Shown piece after piece: positions 12,014 to 23,958 of a DNA stretch of 64,000 nucleotides. The stretch is from Entonaema liquescens (taxonomy: Eukaryota; Ascomycota; Sordariomycetes; Xylariales; Xylariaceae). Within the stretch, counting starts at the first letter, position 1; every line of letters begins with the position of its first letter. Both the position numbers and the translations under genes were made by a program. The stretch spans positions 3,100,001-3,164,000 of the forward strand of contig CADCSX010000002.1 of NCBI GenBank assembly GCA_902805475.1. Direction: 5' to 3'. The notes under the pieces are model-generated. The model saw nothing but the letters and a program-made list of their open reading frames with translations, ran no database searches and was not told where the DNA came from.

Positions 12014-12801
12014 AACGAGGTGCAAGCGTTTGTTTGGATACAGAGATTAATGTTGCAGGATTCCGAGTGTAGTGCTTAGGAGAGCGGTTCGCTGCAGTTC
12101 ATATATGCTTAGGGGGTAACTAGGTAGGCACAAAAGACCTCAATAACCTCGTATAGGAGACAGCATCCAAGTTTATTCAACGGATAGCCTAAGTAACAAT
12201 AACCACACCTGTATTCCTAGTTTGACTAGTACATTGTTAATCCTCGTATATAGGAAATTCTATTCCCCGATAGATTAAACTGGATAATCCCACCATGAAA
12301 TGAGAATGAGGGAAACGAAAGATAGTAACTAGGAACCACACTTTCTCATCCTATGAAGTTCGCATAATATTATTCACTTTTAAGTCTTAAAGTATGACCG
12401 GTCGAAAGTCTGCCACGTAGCGTGCAACTATTTCAAGATGCGTGCCAATGAGCGCATGCACCCGTATCAAACGGAACTATAGGTGCCTGACCTATCCTCC
12501 ATGTAGCACGAGATTAAATAGGCTTCCATCAGTAGTATTTCTCTGTGTTTTGACCACTAATACTGCCTAAGAGACCTTTTCAGGCAACATGTGCTCATCC
12601 GCTACTGTTACCTAGGTACCTACATGAATGACATGTCAATTAAGGCAAGCCTCTACCAAACGCTACAAAGACTGTCATAACTTTCGACTGAATTCCACAC
12701 TTCTAGATCGGAGGGATACAAATGTGAAATGCACCCCATAATTTCCAAGATTGATACGACTATAGTTGCGAAACCTTCTGGTGTGATACTTCAAAGCAAG
12801 A
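12014..12801. other. Intergenic, nothing recognised
   Basis: About 0.8 kb between two tandem genes. It contains a TACCTAGGTACCTA palindrome at 12609-12622 but no coding signal or RNA gene that I can support. Confidence 0.45.
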
Positions 12802-14843
12802 ATGACTAGCTCCTCGGAGAATCTCGATGCCATGATGCAGAATCTGACGCTGGATGCAAGTCTAACATGTTCGCATAACCCCAATGCCGTTACACCGTGC
12901 AGAAATACTGCCTCACTAGCATGCAAGGGCTGTCTCTTGGTCCCCGTAGGTCTTCACCACTTTAGTCGTGGCCCTAATTCAAGGGGTTTGAATAAAGTAC
13001 CGGTGCTGACGTTGTTATACGAAAATAGTATTGCAGTAAGCGTTGCCAGAAGGACCACTGGCCAATTCACCAGAAGGATTGTAGATCCATGAATAATTGG
13101 CAACCCTCGTGGATAAAAGAACGCCGTGCGCCAGCCTTCATCGGTAACTCATCACAGCAAACGTCCCACGGGGCAAAGAAATATCTATGGGGCAATGTTC
13201 CAGCAATAGATGTGGTTCAACTAACTCAAAATGAAGGCGACGACTTTCAGAATCCGTTGAATCTACTTTTCGCAGGTATGAATTGCCCCTTATGTTCCTG
13301 TCAAGTAGCACTACTGAGAGTTCTGTCTACCAGCTTCGGGAGATATGCGAAATACTATACTTTCGGTTGCCAACCTTCCGAAAAGCTACCACGGGCCGCT
13401 CGATATAGTGCTGAACGACATAGAAATGGACGTCGTAGCTCGAAACGTCATATTTCTATTGACGTTTCTTGTAGAGGACAACCCAATTCTAGCTGCCGAG
13501 TATACCATTCATATTTGGTATTCCGCCCTGATCACAGAATCCTGCCAAAGACTGCTACAGGATAAACTTCGACCGATAATAAAAGGCGTATGCGACAAGG
13601 TCACGCATAAGCCCGGCTCTTCTCTCCTAGCAAAGACATGGTCTTTTGGGAACATTTCCTTGCGGCTTGTACTATCTCGGGATAATTGGTTTTCTTTGCT
13701 CTCGTACTTCGACGTTCCGCAAGGGCTTACCGGAGACGCCGCCCAGCGCATTCGACAGAGCGTTATGCTAGCCCCTGAAAGAGTCGACTACGTTGATCGG
13801 GCGCTGTGCCTCACGTCTCCATCCGCAAGGATTGGCACGTTGAAGTTTCGCGCTGACGGTATCTTGCTACCATTCAGCTATACACGTGAAGAGTTTATAA
13901 TCCCAAACCCGTGAGCATTCTAAGCCAAGTTGTTATACCTACATCTATCTGACTCCTCTACTCAGAACCTTGTTTGATTCTACGAATCAATGGCCAATGA
14001 TGGATAGCTCTGATCCTACATCTAGTTGGGCGCTAAACACATTTCTTGAATTCGATATCGGGCCAACAAGAAATGATGCATATGGCAAGCTCTATTATTA
14101 TCTACGACGGCTATTTATGGATTTCCATAACCGACTACGGACTTTATCAATGAAGTTTAGTCTTCTGCAAGTTGATGCACGGTCACTTCAACAACACCTA
14201 GATGGGAAAAGGTTTGATCGTATCGATGTGAGTACCTAGCATCTCTGGTTGATACATCTTCTGTTTTCAGTGCTGATACTGTAGTAGGTGAGCAATATCA
14301 CGGACGTGTATTATCTCGGAATCGACGGGACCTTGAGAGCATTCGGCCCAATGCTTCAGCCTATTTCTATCAATCAACATGCGACCCTCATTACTTTGTT
14401 CTTGAACGCTGTTTCAGAGATCATTATGATGAAGGAAAACGGCATTTTCCCACCCGATGACAACAAAAAGCTAGTAGAGAAAGTTCTGCGATATAAGCCT
14501 GACCTCATGCTGCCTAATCCCATCAACATGATGAAGATTATGATGGCACTTAGCCTAGTGTATGACATGGATAAAAACTTCGAGTTGTATGTATCAAATG
14601 TTATCCTGGCCCTACCCCTTTTCGGTCTCTAACCATACATGCCATAGGTATATGATGATGCATGAATTCGACAATGTAACTCGTAGTTATGGGCTACAGA
14701 TGAAGGATAAACATACCATAATAGAGCGATGGCCGATGAAAATCGACGAGGAAGCTACAGAGAAAGCCAAGGAGTATTTTTCCCTGTTACTCTCTTCGAG
14801 TCATACTGGACAGGAACGCTACGTCGAGTGGAGGTTGCTGTGA
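12802..14843 (+). CDS. MYND zinc-finger protein with DUF4470 domain
   Basis: Six exons: 12802-12945, 13029-13275, 13334-13910, 13966-14227, 14288-14586 and 14648-14843, in phase throughout, 574 aa. The MYND finger spans exons 1-2: CSHNPNAVTPC..ACKGCLLVP then YCSKRCQKDHWPIHQKDC, with all Cys/His ligands of the C-x-C/H-x-C pattern. Next comes the DUF4470 signature: KYLWGNVPAIDVVQLTQNEG, FAASGDMRNTILSVANLP, and LNDIEMDVVARNVIFLLTFL. The rest is helical, with PWx-type patches and the DPTSSW..FLEFD segment common in the family. Such MYND-DUF4470 proteins are abundant in Pezizomycotina and mostly uncharacterised; the finger suggests a protein-protein interaction role. All five introns are 55-83 bp with canonical ends. 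Nothing appears broken. Confidence 0.88.
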
Positions 14844-15869
14844 TATGAGGGTGAAGAAAGAATATACGTTGCTCATCACGTAGATACAGACTTGGTCTAG
14901 GGACATAAGGTACCTAGATTGTAGTACAATCAATTTGCTTGCCGAGATAGTTTGTTGTAATCCGATAGTACGCTGTAGTACCTGGTACGTGTGCCATCAG
15001 GTAGTCTCTCTATAATATAAAACTTCATAAGTATGAAAACCAGTGAGAATAGCACTCCGGCCCAATGAAAAAAAAAAAATGCACGCCGGTCAATAAAGTT
15101 GCTGAAAGATACGGTATATGAGCTTGTCAGGGGAAAGGGGAAAGGGAGACTAGTACGAAATAGGCATAGTTCTACATACCATAGAATATATAAAGGGTGC
15201 TCTGCGTCCTAGCTGTTGCCTAGCTAGAAGGGCAAGCATTGATAGATCGCTGCTACTATCTGGCTACTTTACTGCTGCTCGGCTTCAGTTGGAGGAGATC
15301 TAACGTTGCTTAGTGGGCGGCTATATTTATCGCCAAAAGAAGACATAAACTGGCGGGGTTGAGGTTGTGATCCACAACACATGAATTGTCTGCGATTAAA
15401 AAGAGAGAAAAAAAAAAGAGCAGCTAAAATATGTAAGCAGCACAATGTTTATTCCTATTCCAGCGTTTTCCAAACCAAATAACATGGGGATCTTGCAACA
15501 ATTAGTTTAGATACCAACGAACTGCAGGCGGAAGTGTGCATTCCGCCAGTCTGCCTTAAAGCCTGAGCCAAGCATTCAGTGATAGGTGGGCATGAATACG
15601 CCCAACGAGGCTATGCAGACTTATTTTCCATCTCTTGTCCCCTTTTTCTATTCTGTTTCCTTCTTCTTCACTTCGAATATAATCCTATCCCGTCATTTCA
15701 TAATTCTGACTTTAGCTGATCAAGTGATTTGACTGCTTCCTTCTCATCTTTCGGCATTATTTTATCGTTAAGTCTAACAAAATAGGTACACCAAGGCTCT
15801 ATTGTAGTCTTCTATTTTCTATCTTGCCTAGGTAGATCCAAGTAGCACCACCTTCATACACGTAACCTA
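14844..15869. other. Intergenic, low-complexity tracts only
   Basis: No gene seen. A 12-nt A tract lies near 15068-15079 and another A/G-rich tract near 15403-15420. CT-rich sequence with TTCTTCTT at about 15640-15670 resembles a fungal promoter pyrimidine tract for the downstream hydrolase gene. Confidence 0.4.
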
Positions 15870-17328
15870 ATGTTGTACTCAAAGTCTTCCGAGAAGAAGA
15901 CATCCTCATCAATTGAAGGCCGTCAACAGGGATGGCTTTGGATTGTCTGTTTATTTAGCTTAATCCTTTTATTTTCCCGTTTTCTTCCCATCGTCATCGG
16001 ATTCTTGGTTCCTTCACGTTTGGAGATATCTCCTCATCTAGGAAATGGTCTTGTACTAGTTGAGACGAATATACCACCCATACCAGTCGCTGAGTAAGTA
16101 ATAGGGGCTAGAGTTTACAGCCAGCCAGCTAAGTTGCTTATGTTAAGGATTGCTAATGAACGGTAATCCTAGCGTTATATTCGTCCACGGACTTGGATCC
16201 TTCCCAGATTCTACATGGCATAAACCATTCCCCGGAGAGAGAACACGATATCCAGAAGGGGTGCATTGGATTCGGGATCTATTGCCGGTAGACGTCCCCA
16301 ACGCCCGCTTTCTGATGTTCAATTACGACTCGACCACGTATAACAACGCGCCCCAAAAGAAGCTCCAAGATATCGCCAGCGAGTTATTATTTTCAATGAA
16401 GCACTGGAGGGCCAACACCACCGAACAGGTACGTAGCGAAAAACACACATGATAAGAGTAATCCTGTCAGAATAAAAGACGCATCCACTTATATATGATC
16501 CGTAGCAAACCGACTGCCCAACCATCTTTGTATGTCACTCTTATGGGGGCCTTGTTGTTAAAGAGGTAATTTGCAGCTGTATATTACGCTGGATTGTTCA
16601 CTTATCCATGAAATTAGGCGCTACGCATAACATCTGATAACACCAAGGGGACTGACAGCAACCCACTTCAGCACACAAGGGGCATTGTTTTCCTCGGGGT
16701 TCCTCACGCCGGCACAGAGCACTCGTGGTGGACTTATCAAATTGCACGGTATCTCGCCCCTATTGGGTCTAACCCAAGCATATTTCTGTCGCTCGCTCCC
16801 GGATCGAACGATTTAGCCCAGCTCCAAGACAGTTTCATGGAGAAATACCCGCATATAAAGAAAATCAACTTCTTCGAGACTCGCAAACAGGTCATCTTTA
16901 AGTTTCTAGGCAGGTTTTCGCCGACTAGGATGGTAACATCTCTTGGCCCAGGAGTAAATCTCATATTGGCTAACATTGAATAGATTGTTCCAACTACCTC
17001 GGCAACATTCAACGGCAGCAACACGGAAAACCATTCCCTCGATTATGATCATAGTGGACTCAATAAATACAACAATGTTACCGATCAAGGTTATGTCAAA
17101 ATCATGACTGTCTTGAATGATATGGTACGAAGTCTTCTCGTAGAGGAGTACAAGAATGGCAAACGCAAAGCAGGCGTTTATGAATCGGAATCTCAAATCA
17201 GAAAGGCCTTAAAATCTCCATTGTGCAACACGAAACTTTGCCAGCACGAACTTTATTCTGCTTTGAGCTATCTTTACACAGACGAACTCCTTGATGCCAT
17301 GAGACGCAGAGCATGTAACAAGGTCTGA
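15870..17328 (+). CDS. Membrane-anchored alpha/beta hydrolase (SERAC1/DUF676-like)
   Basis: Five exons: 15870-16093, 16173-16428, 16506-16565, 16618-16932 and 16984-17328; introns 51-79 bp, all in phase; 399 aa. One N-terminal TM segment (about 22-47, GWLWIVCLFSLILLFSRFLPIVIGFLV). The hydrolase fold follows: ADVIFVHGLGSFPDSTW (oxyanion strand), FLMFNYDS, then the nucleophile elbow VCHSYGGLVVKEALR with Ser in C-H-S-Y-G (usually G-H-S-x-G), and GIVFLGVPHAGT. The late segment IVPTTSATF..NHSLDYDHSGLNKY contains the family's H-x2-(L/M)-x-K region supplying the catalytic His. In fungi this domain often leads NACHT or ankyrin proteins; here it stands alone after an anchor and ends shortly after the domain. 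Lipase, esterase or thioesterase activity is possible; substrate unknown. Confidence 0.82.
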
Positions 17329-18834
17329 TATTCAGGGCTTGGAAGGTAGGTTCAATTTACTAATAATTTTCTAAGGTCTCAAGGTCCATGAGGATCCCAT
17401 CTTCAGTCTGGGGGATCCTGACCTATTTGTAGACAATTCTAAGGAGTGTATCTCCGTACCTAATCTCCCTCACTGATGTGTTGGCTGCAACGTTTTATTC
17501 TTGCAGCATCTCGTGAGGCTTCATATCCAATAGTTCTAAAAGTAGTTATCCTAACCGCCTAATAGGTTTTTGGCTGTAGTATTCTCCTGGCCAACAGCTC
17601 TTGGCTTTGTTGTCCGTGTGACAGAGCATTAGTCGAAGAGTCAATTGAGAAGATGGAAGATGGTTGGTGGAAAAAAATTTGGTGGTGGGCATCATATTTT
17701 CTTCATATATTGACCCTTCCTCCACTTAAAGAAGAAAAATATCGAAACACGAATTATCCGAACTTATATGATGAAAGATTCCGTATATAAGCTGTACTTA
17801 TCCATTCACCTATCAACTATACTTTTGAGCGAGTAAGGAGGTCCCTCTTATACACTCTATGCCAAGACCTTATATAAGTACTATTATACCTTGAAGTAAA
17901 CCTTTGACTACCCATTTCAATACTCTAGGTATTAAGTGGCTAAGAAGTTCTGTGTTGTGTTTGCTTCAGGTTCCAATATGCTTACATTGATTAAATCTCC
18001 TTTGTTACTTAGGGGTCTCACTTAAGACGCCCAAGAGCAAAGAACGTGTTTAGTATCTAGTTACCTAGGCATGTATAGTTCTGGAGTCAGAACTATCCTA
18101 GTTAGAGTTCCTTGTGGAATAAAGAAGTTGTTTCCTCGCCTTTTGGCCCGCCTTATGACCGAACGTAAGCACCTTTCATCCGATTATAACAGGCAGAAGC
18201 ATAGCTAAATACCTTTGACATGATTGGTGTCTCTTTAGGTGACAAGATATTAGTCCCATCGCCATGCATTACCTCCTAATACCTCTTTGGAACTTCGAAT
18301 ATGAAGCACATGCTTTTCTGATTACGTCCGTGCCTGATGAAAAACAGCATGCGTGTGGGTTCTACAGGGATATAGACTTAAGAGCTCTAGATTGAATGGT
18401 TCCATAGATCTTGTTGCGTCTCATTTGGAGGCTTAGCTAGCAAGGTTGTACGAATGGATGCGAATTCGTATGAGCCTCGTACTTCGTATATTACTCGTAA
18501 ATAATCGTAAATAATCGTAAATGACGACGCATTACAATATCTCATCTCTAATTGGCTGTTTCTTGCTTGTTTTCGTGGAATGACGGAGAGACAACATGCA
18601 GCATCTGAAACTATCATTATGATCGTCAAAATGATTCGGGTCTATAGTGCTATGTCTCGTGCTTCCTTTGGACTAAGGTGGACTATATTACGTCTACTAT
18701 GCCTGCTGCAGTGTAGATTTAGGTGAAAGGGGGGCATACTTACCAGGTATATATATGTTAAAGAATTCGCTTTTCTATTCCTAACCTCGAACTATCATCG
18801 CTCTCTTCAGACCATTGGAAGCCAAGTCATAACC
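17329..18834. other. Intergenic, about 1.5 kb, short tandem repeat only
   Basis: No coding region recognised. Two perfect copies of a 10-bp unit ATAATCGTAA lie at 18501-18520 with a partial copy on the left. A TATATATA box at 18750-18757 lies about 80 bp upstream of the peroxidase ATG and is its likely core promoter. Confidence 0.45.
18501..18520. repeat. Short tandem repeat, 10-bp unit x2
   Basis: ATAATCGTAA occurs twice without mismatch, preceded by the partial copy CTCGTAA. Intergenic, upstream of the peroxidase gene; no function implied. Confidence 0.7.
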
Positions 18835-19902
18835 ATGAGACTCCCTTTTTCCCCAGTCATTCTTAGTGCTGCATTAGCAGTTGCCGTTGAACTGCCAGAG
18901 GGTCATCCATGGCTAGCTCCTGGGCCAAACGACTGTATGATAAAATGCATTCAACTAAAAGTTCCTAGTTGCTAATATTACAGATAGACCGTGGACCATG
19001 CCCCATGCTCAACACATTGAGTAACCATAACTTTCTACCCCACGATGGCCGGAATATCACGAAAGACAAGGTCGTTAGCGCCATGTCCTCGGCTCTCAAC
19101 TTCAATGAATCTCTCGGCGCACTGATGTTCCAAATGGCTATTATCGCTAACCCAGAGCCTAATGCCACATTCTTCACTCTGTAAGGAAACCACCACAGCC
19201 TGTTCACTCAAGCATCAGCAATCCATTGGTTCTTGCTCTACGACGCGCACGGATTAGAGATTTGGTTTGATAGGAGTAGATTTACTAACATCAAATTGTC
19301 GCTAGTGACCAGTTGAATGTACATAATGTCTTAGAACACGATGGAAGTCTAAGGTAAGATTGTTATTTATAATGTCGGATGACAGAAGATGTTAACCCCT
19401 ATCCAACAGCCGCACGGACGCTTTCTTCGGTAGCAACCATATCTTCAATGAAACAATCTTCAACGAGACGAAAGTTTACTGGACCGGCGAAATCCTCGAT
19501 GCCAATATGTTAGCCAATGGAAAGGTCGCCCGCCAGCTTAGTTCCAAGGCATTCAACCCCAATTACACTTTCACGTCCACGGTGGAAAGCTTCAGTCTTG
19601 GCGAAATTTCTGCTCCGATTGTTGCTTTCGGTGACTTACAAGCCGTAACAGTCAACCGAACTTTAGTGGAATATTTCTTCGGTAAGTTCATGTCTCTTTA
19701 GAAGCTTGCGCTTTAGTTAATATCTTGAATAGAAAATGAACGTTTCCCTACCGAGTTAGGATGGAGTACTCGTACCGAAGTCGTCAACATAAACGATATT
19801 CTCAGATTATCCCAGGCTATTGGCAACGCTTCAAGCCTCATTACAACTGCTAAGGAAGCCGCTCCAGTCCGGCGACGAGATCTACACAGTGGCTTCTACT
19901 AA
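18835..19902 (+). CDS. Short secreted heme-thiolate peroxidase (chloroperoxidase/UPO family)
   Basis: Five exons: 18835-18934, 18988-19180, 19306-19353, 19410-19681 and 19733-19902; in-phase introns of 51-125 bp; 260 aa, the size of short (family I) unspecific peroxygenases. Signal peptide of about 18 residues (MRLPFSPVILSAALAVAV). Heme-ligand motif GPNDYRGPCPMLNTLSNHNFLP places the proximal Cys in P-C-P; the magnesium-site motif is LEHDGSLSRTD (E-H-D at about 108-110). The C-terminal YFFENERFPTELGW is typical of the family. Seven or so N-x-S/T sites suggest heavy glycosylation. Family chemistry: H2O2-driven halogenation, peroxidation or oxygenation at a heme-thiolate centre, outside the cell. 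The first intron uses the second of two closely spaced AGs (..ACAGATAG|AC), the only one that keeps frame. Substrate not predictable. Confidence 0.9.
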
Positions 19903-20449
19903 GATCATCCGGTCTACCTCAAATATATCTCAACTGTAATAGTGTGACTCCGATAGTGCGACAGGTTATTATTTCTATAAATATATTATCAATGTTTCCC
20001 ATTAGACTTCTCAGCCACCGACAGCGCATGTCTTCATTGAGACCAAGCGGGATGACAACACGGGTATTAGAGGTACCCAAGGGTACCGCTATACCTGCCC
20101 ACCAATATGAGAAAAAGGGCCTTCACTAGCCAATCAAATGCAATACGTGCTCGAAACCATATTGATTTAATTCACGTACCCTTTCACACGTTTTGCTGTT
20201 GATATTTCGCACTCAAGATGATGGCATGATCGGCATTGATGTATTTTTGACGTATATGGTCGCTCTTTACTCTATTGGGCGGTGATTCAATGCGTGGGGA
20301 ATAGAATGCAACATATAATAATGCCCAGCTTCTAAGACTTCTAATGATAGGTATTTATACATAGTTCCCCAAGGACTAGTGGGGTTCTCTGGTTCATCTA
20401 CTCTCTTTGAGAAGAACTTATATCAAAATTGAATTACAGACTAAGCAAC
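19903..20449. other. Intergenic, about 0.55 kb
   Basis: Separates the peroxidase stop from the phosphatase ATG. A TATTTATACATAG stretch at 20351-20363 is a plausible TATA region about 90 bp upstream of the phosphatase start. Nothing else recognised. Confidence 0.4.
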
Positions 20450-21883
20450 ATGGCAATTGATAAACAAGACAGTGAAATTCATAGCGAAGTTTATCCTCGG
20501 ATTTATTGGCAACGTAGTCGGGGCTTGCGATGGCATCTTCTCATAGGTTTGGGTTTGGTCTCAGTGGTTATACTGTCGTTGCAATTTTGGGGATCAAGCT
20601 CTCCAACTCACCTTCTCAGCCTAATACTACCACTATCTCATCACCGTGATAACTTCGAGCCGTTTAAACATCTGGGACATCTGTCTCCTTTTTTCGTTCC
20701 TCCTAACACACCCGCATCCCTGCGATCCGGAACACCACCGGACTGCACAACTGAAAAGGCTTTCTTAGTACACAGGCATGGTAGCCGACATCCCCACGAA
20801 GACGAGGCTGCTATTATACAGAACCTCTCTTACTATATAAACGAAAATCGTGACCTGTTTTCGAATCCTCGCGTCCAACTCCCAGATGCGTATTCCTTTC
20901 TGTACGAAGGTTGGAACAGCACCTTCGGGACTGATAGCCTCACGGCGCCCGGTCGCCAACAGTTATTCGACCATGGAGTAGCATTAAGGTTACAGTATCC
21001 ATATTTCGATAATGAGACCGAGATCCTAGCAAGCGATTCGGACCGCGTTATAGAGTCGGCAAGGTGGTTTATGGACGGGTACTACGGTCGCACTTCCAAT
21101 TCCACCGCTACGCTGAACGTGATGGCCGAGAATGAGGCTACGGTCAGTTGGATCACACCTTACCTGGCATGTCCGAAGTGGGATTCTAGCTATGGTGATG
21201 TGTCGGCGGCGAAGTGGCGTGCTGTCTACCTTTCGCCCATCACGAAACGAATCAACAAGTCACTCGCCAAGGCGTATCCCGGAATCAATTTCACAGAAAC
21301 TCACACCCGCGCCATGCTTTATTCGTGCGCGTACGAAACCGCCATCTGGGGTGTTGGCTCGTCCCCGTGGTGCGACGTATTTTTACCGAATGAGATAGTC
21401 AACAACGAATATGAGTATGACCTGCGGATGCGGGGGTTCGCCGGATACGGACTCCCGGGTGATATGGGTTCTGTACTTGGGAGTTTACTAGTTAGCAACG
21501 TGACAGATTTCCTACAGCGGGACGAAGGGCCCAAGCTTTCACTAGGGTTCGGCCATGACAAGACTATCGCGCTGGGGCTAACGGCGTTGGGACTCGCATC
21601 CGGTGAGCTACCGCCTACAGGGCCGATGGACCCAGATCGGGCTTGGAAAGCTGCGAAGCTAATGCCGTTCGCCGCCAATATGCTTTGGCAGCGGCTGGAA
21701 TGCGGCGGGGATAGGAGGATCCAGTTAATTCTCAATGGTGCGAATTACGGCTTGGGTCCAGTCGGTTGTAAGATTGATGACTACGGGTCCTGCGCCTTCG
21801 AGGACTTCTTAAACACCGCCAAGGTACAAGTAACACTTAAAGCCACCCATGGCGATAACAGATGGAAGGCAGCCTGCCATTGA
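20450..21883 (+). CDS. Histidine acid phosphatase (phytase / inositol polyphosphate phosphatase type), membrane-anchored
   Basis: Single exon, 477 aa from the first ATG (MAIDKQ); the open frame reaches a little further upstream only through a TTG. Catalytic motif FLVHRHGSRHP at about 104-114 supplies the phospho-accepting His in RHGxRxP, and GFGHDKTIALGLTALGL contains the proton-donor HD pair. C-terminal Cys pairs (VGCKIDDYGSCAFEDF, ending WKAAC) fit the disulfides of branch 2 acid phosphatases. Unlike secreted phytases the N terminus has about 25 polar residues before a hydrophobic helix (WHLLIGLGLVSVVILSLQFW), so a type II membrane anchor is more likely than a cleaved signal. Many N-glycosylation sequons follow. 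Reaction: hydrolysis of phosphomonoesters, possibly phytate. No intron is required; the frame runs cleanly to the end. Confidence 0.9.
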   Translation: MAIDKQDSEIHSEVYPRIYWQRSRGLRWHLLIGLGLVSVVILSLQFWGSSSPTHLLSLILPLSHHRDNFEPFKHLGHLSPFFVPPNTPASLRSGTPPDCTTEKAFLVHRHGSRHPHEDEAAIIQNLSYYINENRDLFSNPRVQLPDAYSFLYEGWNSTFGTDSLTAPGRQQLFDHGVALRLQYPYFDNETEILASDSDRVIESARWFMDGYYGRTSNSTATLNVMAENEATVSWITPYLACPKWDSSYGDVSAAKWRAVYLSPITKRINKSLAKAYPGINFTETHTRAMLYSCAYETAIWGVGSSPWCDVFLPNEIVNNEYEYDLRMRGFAGYGLPGDMGSVLGSLLVSNVTDFLQRDEGPKLSLGFGHDKTIALGLTALGLASGELPPTGPMDPDRAWKAAKLMPFAANMLWQRLECGGDRRIQLILNGANYGLGPVGCKIDDYGSCAFEDFLNTAKVQVTLKATHGDNRWKAACH

Positions 21884-22315
21884 GTGGCAAACTTGGATCG
21901 CATCGAAGAGCCTAAGCTTACGGGATCCAATTTCAAAGATGAACAGACTGAACTGCCCAACCTATCATCGTACCAATGTAAGCCCTTTAACACTCAGCCG
22001 CAGCTCGCGTATCTTGGCACACATGCTAGTTGGATCTGCATGGATTGAGATCTCGGCCTAAAATTTCCCTGTTCTATTATGCTGGTCATCTTTCTTCTCA
22101 GCCCTAAGCTTCAAGCAGGCGAAACCCCTGGATACAATGGTTGGAATATTTTTAGTTGATACCTCTATATCTCTTTCCACTCGAGGGGACGGTGACTGGC
22201 GTGTATAATCCCTACTAGCGTAGTTCTGTATAATAATATAATAATTCGACTATAGATCCTCGTTCATAAACTTAGTTTTGATGTGCGTGAGGGGAAATCT
22301 CAGCATCGTCTTACT
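21884..22315. other. Intergenic, about 0.43 kb
   Basis: Short spacer between two genes on the plus strand. AT-rich stretch TATAATAATATAATAA at 22228-22243 may be promoter sequence for the next gene. No coding signal. Confidence 0.4.
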
Positions 22316-23958
22316 ATGGCGCACCAGTCTTTCTTTTCGTACGGCATTACTCGCGCGTACCCGTTTAAGTGGTTTACTCCCGTAGTAGTTGTAGGATTCA
22401 TCGTGGCGACTGCGCTTATCTCGTTCCTCAATGTCGCCGCGACAGGCTACGAACTCGTCTCCCAATCTTCACAAAATCCAAATGCGACAGAGGCGAACAA
22501 CGGTTGGCTCTCGAAGTGGCCGTCGTATCTAGTGGGCGCTAAATCTGCTTGCTCCTCGGTGGAGATCCAAGTTCAGAGTACTTTTTACACTGACAAAGAG
22601 CGTTCCCGTATACCCTATCGCGAGTATGGCATCTCGGAGAAGATGGGACCAGGATATACCAGGGATCTTTGATATACAAGAGCAGCCGGATCCAGAACTG
22701 CAATATAACCGATGTTAAGGTCCAGTTCGAGGCGACCGATCGATCAGTCGGACAGCTCGAAATATCTCCTATGGGTGGGGCCGTCACTACAACAACTGAG
22801 TGTTATGTGGATGGGGGATCGTCAAGTCGTCAATACTTTGAGATACTGAATACCTATGATGCGCTCCCGAGGCCAAACACAGTGCAGTCGATGTTTCTCA
22901 CCCTTAATAGGACGGAGTCGCCAAGCATATACTGGGGTTACAGCATTCTGGGCATGTGTACGTGATGCTTTTCTTTAATCATTGCCAGTGGTGTCTGGAG
23001 AAATAGAGGGCTCGAACCAAGCTGATGAGCTCCCGAGATATACTGAGACCCCCAAAGCCCCTGGCTAGAAAAAAATACTAACTGTTGTTAAGACTGGAGG
23101 ACCGTTATGCAAATATTTTACGACGAAAATATGTCGAGAGCGCCCCCACCATTTTTCAAAGCTATCGTAGGCTTGCAGCGTAATTCCGTGTTGACCGGGG
23201 CGATTGAAGAGCAAGTCAGTAGTGTCGAATTTCTGGAGGTCGGGTCCTGTTTCTTCGTCCCGTTAAATTCTACCGGTGTCGCATTTACGAGAAACCGATA
23301 CTGCAACACCACGTCGATCACAGAGCTCGCCGAGAGCCCGGATCACCCTGCGGCGTTTGAGCGGCCGATGCCGGGTATCTGGCGCGCGATGGCGGTGCTC
23401 GGGAAGGCTATATGGTTTACCACGATGGCCGACCTTGGTCAGGATAGCGACAGCATGCCGAACATGCTTGCTCGTCCCGAACTTCTCCAAAATCTAACCT
23501 CCGACATGACTCGTGCCAATCAAGCCCTGAGGAAGAAGTTTCGTTACGGCGTCGACTGTTGCGGCGACCTCCTCATATATCAAGACAGCTTCGACAAGTC
23601 CCAGTCTTCAGACATCAATCTTGGAGTCGACCAGTCCGTGATAGCCGCTGATTACCTTTGCCAAGTTCCTCAGCTTAAATCCCCGGGAAATCTCATAATA
23701 TCTGTGCTTGTGGCAGACTTGGTTTTATTGCAAGCAATTTGGAAGATATTTATCCTTCTTGTTGACAGATTTTGCATTAAAAGCACGGAGGAAGCACGAT
23801 ACTGTGCAAACTGTGCGCCTGTTGTAGAAGATACGAAAGCCCCGGGGGAGTACGAGTCCGTTGCCGAACAAGAGCCGGAAATGATACCTCTTGACAACCA
23901 GAGACCTTTTAAACCTGGATTTAGGACCTCCGAAAATGACTATACGACAGTGAATTGA
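22316..23958 (+). CDS. Fungal-specific two-TM extracellular-domain protein, carrying a single-base frameshift
   Basis: I recognise the family pattern (N-terminal AYPFKWFTPVVVVGFIVATALISFLNVAATGYEL, conserved Cys, WPSYL) from uncharacterised Pezizomycotina membrane proteins, but no function is known. Coding sequence starts at 22316. Near 22592 the frame breaks: up to TFYTD it reads in one frame, and the continuation (QRAFPYTLSRVWHL.., then YKSSRIQNCNITDV) lies in the frame set back by one base; no intron of workable length fits there. After that the gene is orderly: intron 22958-23092 (GTACGT..TTAAG with a perfect TACTAAC branch) joins ILGM-YW-RTVMQIFYD and the frame runs to the stop at 23958. 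A second TM (IISVLVADLVLLQAIWKIFILL) precedes a cytosolic tail of about 75 residues. The lesion is either a true mutation, making this a young pseudogene, or an assembly or sequencing error in a short AC/A run. Confidence 0.72.

Noticed and set aside
21836..21883. Possible 3' intron in the histidine acid phosphatase
   Set aside because: The uninterrupted frame ends in GDNRWKAAC, resembling the family's C terminus; no intron is required.
22985..23025. GGTTCGAGCCC (minus strand) resembling a tRNA B box
   Set aside because: It lies in an intron and no matching A box or cloverleaf could be built around it.
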